DNA of 8,557 nucleotides from Methanobacteriaceae archaeon. Lineage in GTDB: Archaea > Methanobacteriota > Methanobacteria > Methanobacteriales > Methanobacteriaceae. The notes below the pieces were generated by a model. The model was not told the DNA's origin. It ran no database searches and was given only the letters and a program-made list of their open reading frames with translations. This document shows, one piece after another, positions 5,391 to 8,557 of this stretch (its first letter is position 1; each line of letters begins with the position of its first letter). A program made the translations under genes and the position numbers. The DNA is taken from positions 1 through 8,557 of the forward strand of contig JAUXXK010000376.1 in NCBI GenBank assembly GCA_030681145.1. The letters run 5' to 3'.

Positions 5391-5411
5391 AAAAAATTAA
5401 TTATAAAAAGC
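5391..5411 (-). terminator. weak T-rich terminator after archaetidylserine decarboxylase
   Basis: The minus strand reads CTTTTTATAATTAATTTTTTG about 27 bases after the decarboxylase stop. Two short T runs could end transcription, but they are broken and weak. The decarboxylase and synthase may still share a transcript through the 231-base gap. Confidence 0.3.
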
Positions 5412-5437
5412 TTAGTAAATGAATTATTATATCAATA

Positions 5438-6100
5438 TTATTTATGAAGTTTAGCCATTATAGTTTCTCCAGCTTTTGGCCTTTGATTTACTTTTACCAT
5501 AATTTCACAATTTTTTTCGGGTAAAATAAGGTCCACCCTGGAACCAAATTTGATCATTCCTAATTTATCCCCAATTTCTACTTCATCCCCTATATTAACA
5601 TATTGCACGATTCTCCTGGCTACAAATCCTGCAATCTGAATTACTCCTATTTTTCCATATTCTGTGTCTATTACAATCAAATTTTTTTCATTTTCAGCCA
5701 GAATACTTTTCCGAGCAACTTTGAATTTTCCGGGACAATATTTTGTATTAATTATCTTACCTGAAACAGGAGCTCTATTAACATGAACATCAAAAGGGGA
5801 CATAAATGTGCTTATAAGAATTCCTTTTTCTCCTTTTTCAAGTAATTGATCCATTAAATCATCTTCATGGTCAACTGTACTTATACGATCAATTTTCCCA
5901 GTTAATATTTTACCATCTGCGGGGGCAACAATAATCCCTTTTCCAGTAGGTATTTTTCTTTTTGGATCTCTGAAAAACTGCATAAAAAATGCAATAATAG
6001 AGAAAAGGATGAAAGTGATTATAAGATATCCAAATAAAAATGGTAAAATAGAAATTGTAAGTAAAATACTTGCCTTTTTAACTGTTCCTTTAACGAACAT
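5438..6100 (-). CDS. asd: archaetidylserine decarboxylase proenzyme (PSD family, pyruvoyl enzyme)
   Basis: The 220-residue product belongs to the short phosphatidylserine decarboxylase family and should convert archaetidylserine to archaetidylethanolamine at the membrane. A hydrophobic N-terminus (about 11-41) is a membrane anchor. Family motifs are IVAPADGKI (57-65), FMSPFDVHVNRAPVSG (99-114) with the Asp104-x-His106 pair used in self-cleavage, and KFGSRVDLILP (184-194). Self-cleavage between Gly186 and Ser187 would turn Ser187 into the pyruvoyl group at the head of a 34-residue alpha chain; the rest is the beta chain. Two adjacent ATGs exist (6101-6103 and 6098-6100). GAGG at 6107-6110 is 6 bases from the second and 3 from the first, so I use the second. 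The substrate is inferred from the archaeal context and the synthase downstream. Confidence 0.9.
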   Translation of the reverse strand: MFVKGTVKKASILLTISILPFLFGYLIITFILFSIIAFFMQFFRDPKRKIPTGKGIIVAPADGKILTGKIDRISTVDHEDDLMDQLLEKGEKGILISTFMSPFDVHVNRAPVSGKIINTKYCPGKFKVARKSILAENEKNLIVIDTEYGKIGVIQIAGFVARRIVQYVNIGDEVEIGDKLGMIKFGSRVDLILPEKNCEIMVKVNQRPKAGETIMAKLHK

Positions 6101-6160
6101 CATATTCCTCTGTTATGTGATGAAATAAATTGTCATGAATTAACTAATTTAAATTATTAA

Positions 6161-6310
6161 TAAATATTATTTAATTAATCTTTAACATGGCAGCAATGAT
6201 ATTAACTTTTAAGATAAAACTAACTGCTGAATTATTAAATTTAAAAATATTATAATCAATAAGTCATGATATTATATAATATACCTGTAAATATTTTAAT
6301 TAATCTTTAA
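6161..6310. repeat. imperfect direct repeat, 25 and 23 bases
   Basis: The segments 6161-6185 and 6288-6310 are the same except for a 2-base insertion in the first. They share the 16-base core tttaattaatctttaa at 6170-6185 and 6295-6310, which are 125 bases apart. The repeat is AT-only apart from one C. Confidence 0.5.
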
Positions 6311-6445
6311 GTTATATCATTCAATCTATATTTATGTTTTTTACATATACCTACTTAAAATAATTTTATAATGGTTGTATTAAAATTTTAATTTAAGTAA
6401 ATTTGATTTATAATTGATTATCATAGGTTTTATAATTGAAAAATA

Positions 6446-6459
6446 AACTATGGATAGTT
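6446..6459. repeat. 14-base palindrome AACTAT-GG-ATAGTT
   Basis: Two AACTAT half-sites in inverted orientation are separated by GG. The same half-site recurs at 6529-6534, 6636-6641, 6640-6645 (inverted) and 6653-6658, all upstream of the rightward gene pair, so it may be a regulator-binding motif. This is a pattern observation only. Confidence 0.35.
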
Positions 6460-6492
6460 ATTAATGCACCAATTTTCCCAAATATCTAAACC

Positions 6493-6617
6493 GTTTTAAT
6501 AAATATCTTACCACATTAAAGTTTATATAACTATACACCGAATATTAATTCAGCATAAATTAGAATTATATATTTAAATTCTTTAGCAAGTTAAATATTT
6601 TAGTTTTAATAAATATC
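6493..6617. repeat. 15-base exact direct repeat, 110 bases apart
   Basis: gttttaataaatatc occurs at 6493-6507 and 6603-6617. The first copy is just upstream of the TATA box at 6522-6529 and the second is downstream of its predicted start point. Confidence 0.5.
6522..6529 (+). promoter_or_regulatory. TATA box TTTATATA, candidate promoter for the 6801/mreB unit or a small RNA
   Basis: TTTATATA preceded by ATTAAAG is the best plus-strand TATA match in the gap. Transcription would begin near 6550, giving a leader of about 250 bases before the ATG at 6801. A weaker TATA-like TTTAATAAT at 6720-6728 would give a leader of about 50 bases. Confidence 0.4.
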
Positions 6618-6634
6618 CGATAAATTAAATTAAC

Positions 6635-6646
6635 TAACTATAGTTA
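6635..6646. repeat. 12-bp perfect palindrome TAACTATAGTTA
   Basis: It is fully self-complementary and built from two overlapping AACTAT half-sites in inverted orientation. A further half-site follows at 6653-6658. It is a candidate operator for the rightward unit; chance is possible in such AT-rich DNA. Confidence 0.35.
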
Positions 6647-6800
6647 ATTAATAACTATAAATAAATAATATTGATAATTACTAAAACTAAAGCGATATTT
6701 TGCTTAGCTACTTTATGAATTTAATAATAATTTAAAAACGACTTATGATAACCGATAATAAACTAATTATTGATTACCATGAACAAGAGACGTGGTAGTA

Positions 6801-7430
6801 ATGATAGAAAGTAAAATAAAAGTTCTTCGAAAAGCAGCAATGGTTTCCACCACACAAAGTTCTGACAAAATTTGGTGCGTAATTGCCGGAAATGAAGAAA
6901 TGGTTAATAATGTAGCATATTCTGCAATTTCTTCTAAAGAAAGAGTAAAAATTTTATTCAGAGAACATGTAAACTTAAAAGAATCGTTTGTAAGAAAAAA
7001 ATTTGATTTGATTATGTTATATGGTGATACTGATAAATTAAGAGAATTAAGTTTGATTTGTAAAGAAAATGGGGGAGCATATCTTAAAATAGCCCCTTAT
7101 TATGTGAAAAATGAATCAAATTTGCTTTTATTCGTGGCTCCAGATAACGCCATTAAAAAATTAGCTGGAGACGCTGAAAAAAGTCAAATAGAATTTTCTT
7201 TTATTTTAGAAGATAAAACTACTGGTTTTGTTGAAACTGATGTTTATTTAACTGATCGACTGCCTCAATTTGTTAGGGATGTAGTGGATCCTCTATTTAA
7301 AATGACTGATGTGGCTTTATCAACTATTCTAATATCCACTGAAGAAAAAAATATTGAAAAAATCAAAGAAGTTGCTAAATCTAACAAAGTTTTTGTGGTA
7401 GAATTTAATGAGATTTTAGAGGAGGAATAA
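6801..7430 (+). CDS. uncharacterised soluble protein encoded directly upstream of mreB
   Basis: I do not recognise a family. The 209-residue product has no signal peptide, membrane helix or Cys cluster and looks like a cytosolic mixed alpha/beta protein. Alternating hydrophobic strands and helices (WCVIAG at 24-29, FDLIMLYG at 67-74, LLLFVAP near 103-109, ALSTILIST near 170-178, KVFVVEF near 195-201) suggest one or two Rossmann-like or similar layers, without an evident nucleotide-binding Gly-rich loop. The C-terminus is acidic (EILEEE). The ATG at 6801 is used; an in-frame GTG at 6792 would add Met-Val-Val. No strong SD is visible. Its last codons form the mreB SD and only one base separates the genes, so the two proteins are made together. 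A link to MreB or cell shape is inference from that coupling alone. Confidence 0.75.
   Translation: MIESKIKVLRKAAMVSTTQSSDKIWCVIAGNEEMVNNVAYSAISSKERVKILFREHVNLKESFVRKKFDLIMLYGDTDKLRELSLICKENGGAYLKIAPYYVKNESNLLLFVAPDNAIKKLAGDAEKSQIEFSFILEDKTTGFVETDVYLTDRLPQFVRDVVDPLFKMTDVALSTILISTEEKNIEKIKEVAKSNKVFVVEFNEILEEE
7421..7425 (+). promoter_or_regulatory. strong GGAGG ribosome binding site for mreB inside the upstream gene
   Basis: GGAGG lies 6 bases before the mreB ATG and within the final Glu codons of the preceding gene. This fixes the mreB start at 7432 and implies translational coupling. Confidence 0.8.
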
Positions 7431-7431
7431 C

Positions 7432-8505
7432 ATGTTTTCATTTGGAAAAAAGAAGGAAGTAAAGGAAGAAAGGAAAAAAGCCCTTACTAGTACATTGGGT
7501 ATTGACTTAGGTACTCTTAACACAGTGGTGGCAAAACCATCTGGTGATAAATTTGATTTATATAAAATACCTTCTGTGGTAGCAGTAAAAAAAGATGATC
7601 TTTCTTATGTGCTTGCTGTTGGTGAAGAAGCAAAGTCCATGCTTGGCAGGACTCCAGAAGACATAGTTGCAGTTAGACCTCTAAGAAAAGGTGTTATTGA
7701 AAGTGTAGCTCAAGCAGAAGCACTATTAGTATATGCTATGGAAATGGGTTCTGGTGATGACATAAGTACTATTGACCGTATTGTTATAGGAATTCCCGGA
7801 GATGCTTCAGAAGTGGAAAGGAATGCTGTGGAAGAAATAGGCAGAAAAGCAGGTGCTAGTTATGTTTTGGTAATTAGTGAAGGACTTGCTGCAGCAATTG
7901 GAGCAGGATTACCTATAGCAGAAGCAGCTGGAACCATGGTAATTGATATAGGCGCGGGGTCCAGTGATTTGGTTGTCATATCTCTTGGAGGAATCACAGA
8001 TATCCAGACCATACGATTTGGTGGGGACGATGTGGATGACAATATTGTGGATCAGGTTAAACAAAAATATGAAGTAGAAATAGGTATGCACGAAGCAGAA
8101 AAGGCGAAAATAGAAGTTGGGATGGTTCATTGCAATGTGGATATGGAAATCGAAAATACCCACTTAATTGGTAAATGTATGAAAACCAACAAACCAAAAC
8201 AAGTAGAAATAGACTCTACAATGGTGGCCAATGCAGCTGAACCAATAGTGATTAAAATGGTAGAAGCATTGTCTCATGTACTGGAAAGATTATCTCCCGA
8301 ATTAATTTCTGGTGTTTATAACAAAACTGTAGTTGTTGGTGGAACTTCTCAATTAAAAGGTCTCAAAGAACGAATATTTGAGGAAGTTGGGATTCCTGTA
8401 GAAATTTCTAATGATCCTATGACGGTAGTGGCTAAAGGGGCAGCTATTGTAGCCGCCGAACCACGGGCACTGGAACCTGAAGTAAGATTAAAAGCCATGA
8501 AATAG
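7432..8505 (+). CDS. mreB: MreB-family actin-like cell-shape protein
   Basis: The 357-residue protein follows bacterial MreB from end to end: phosphate-1 loop GIDLGTLNTVV (23-33), PSVVAV (47-52), VLAVGEEAKSMLGRTP (60-75), VRPLRKGVI (81-89), VERNAVEEIGRKAGA (128-142), the ISEGLAAAIGAGLPI segment (148-162) with Glu150 matching the catalytic Glu, phosphate-2 VIDIGAGSSDLVVISLGGI (170-188), and adenosine loop VVVGGTSQLKGL (300-311). MreB polymerises with ATP beneath the membrane and guides wall synthesis in rods. It differs from bacterial copies in a Lys/Glu-rich extension (7-18) after the opening MFSF, in Gly151 where bacteria have Pro of the EP pair, and in GAGSSD for GGGTTE. Hsp70 is excluded, since no substrate-binding domain follows. 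The start is set by GGAGG 6 bases upstream. MreB homologues are known in pseudomurein-walled archaea; a role in shape here is inference. Confidence 0.87.
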   Translation: MFSFGKKKEVKEERKKALTSTLGIDLGTLNTVVAKPSGDKFDLYKIPSVVAVKKDDLSYVLAVGEEAKSMLGRTPEDIVAVRPLRKGVIESVAQAEALLVYAMEMGSGDDISTIDRIVIGIPGDASEVERNAVEEIGRKAGASYVLVISEGLAAAIGAGLPIAEAAGTMVIDIGAGSSDLVVISLGGITDIQTIRFGGDDVDDNIVDQVKQKYEVEIGMHEAEKAKIEVGMVHCNVDMEIENTHLIGKCMKTNKPKQVEIDSTMVANAAEPIVIKMVEALSHVLERLSPELISGVYNKTVVVGGTSQLKGLKERIFEEVGIPVEISNDPMTVVAKGAAIVAAEPRALEPEVRLKAMK

Positions 8506-8508
8506 ATA

Positions 8509-8550
8509 CATATTTTATTGATTTTATTTAGAATCAGTTTTTATAACGAT
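8509..8550 (+). terminator. T-rich 3' end after mreB
   Basis: Directly after the TAG at 8503-8505 come TATTTTATTGATTTTATTT and then GTTTTTAT. Several short T runs on the sense strand suit archaeal termination, but no run exceeds five. Confidence 0.4.
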
Positions 8551-8557
8551 TTTAATT

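Larger units (their letters stand above)
6101..6800. other. 700-base very AT-rich, gene-free region between divergent transcription units
   Basis: No open frame of convincing length or composition is present, and I see no tRNA- or rRNA-like segment. It must contain the promoters for the decarboxylase (leftward) and the 6801-7430/mreB pair (rightward). The clearest element is a TATA box at 6522-6529. It also holds several direct repeats and small palindromes, listed separately. The length is unusual beside the 100-240-base gaps elsewhere in this window and leaves room for a long leader or small RNA. Confidence 0.5.

Noticed and set aside
6690..6705. AAGC-GATATTTT-GCTT stem-loop as a riboswitch or terminator
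   Set aside because: A 4-bp stem is too short to stand out, and no known riboswitch core is visible near it.
6792..6800. GTG start three codons upstream for the gene before mreB
   Set aside because: The ATG at 6801 is the more usual codon and GTGGT just before it could act as a weak SD. The evidence is not strong either way.
6101..6800. Replication origin in the AT-rich gap
   Set aside because: I found no origin recognition box-like repeats and no cdc6/orc1 gene in the window. AT richness and short repeats alone are not enough.
7860..8163. Two minus-strand open frames inside mreB
   Set aside because: They are antisense to conserved MreB blocks, have low-complexity or odd composition and no SD.
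7432..8505. DnaK/Hsp70 identity for the actin-fold protein
   Set aside because: At 357 residues it lacks the substrate-binding domain and matches MreB block by block, including the GEEAKSMLGRTP segment.

Overview
The window looks like chromosomal DNA of a low-GC methanogenic archaeon of the Methanobacteriales, probably Methanobacterium or a close relative. The gene set shows this: a methanopterin-pathway dihydroneopterin aldolase (MptD), the delta and alpha subunits of a multi-subunit 2-oxoglutarate:ferredoxin oxidoreductase, an archaetidylserine synthase and decarboxylase pair, a sortase with a secreted candidate substrate, and an MreB homologue of the kind reported in pseudomurein-walled methanogens. 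Shine-Dalgarno (SD) sequences of the GGAGG type, TTTATATA-like TATA boxes and poly-T termination tracts on the sense strand are also archaeal. The species cannot be fixed from the sequence alone.

Layout. From 6100 down to 1 every gene is on the minus strand, in this order of transcription: archaetidylserine decarboxylase (5438-6100); a gap; archaetidylserine synthase (4478-5206) overlapping a membrane-anchored protein with a CpaB/SAF-like extracellular part (3106-4488); a gap with two RNA-type hairpins; a secreted wall-anchored protein (2087-3013); a terminator and a promoter; a class E-like sortase (1126-1848); mptD (624-1010); and korD (295-501) overlapping the 5' part of korA (1-302, cut by the window edge). 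From 6801 rightward two plus-strand genes form a tight pair: an unrecognised soluble 209-residue protein (6801-7430) and an MreB-family actin (7432-8505). A very AT-rich, gene-free 700-base region (6101-6800) separates the two divergent units.

How the parts fit. The right two thirds of the window is mostly about the cell envelope: making archaetidylserine and decarboxylating it to archaetidylethanolamine, an envelope protein in the lipid-synthase operon, a secreted protein with a C-terminal sorting signal beside a sortase, and an actin-like shape protein. The left end is central metabolism: reductive 2-oxoglutarate synthesis and the methanopterin cofactor. No RNA gene, CRISPR array, insertion sequence or phage feature was seen.

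The observations most worth following are the sortase/substrate pair, the CpaB-like reading of the 460-residue protein, the unknown gene translationally coupled to mreB, and the strong strand-specific hairpin between 3065 and 3094. None amounts to a proven new system.
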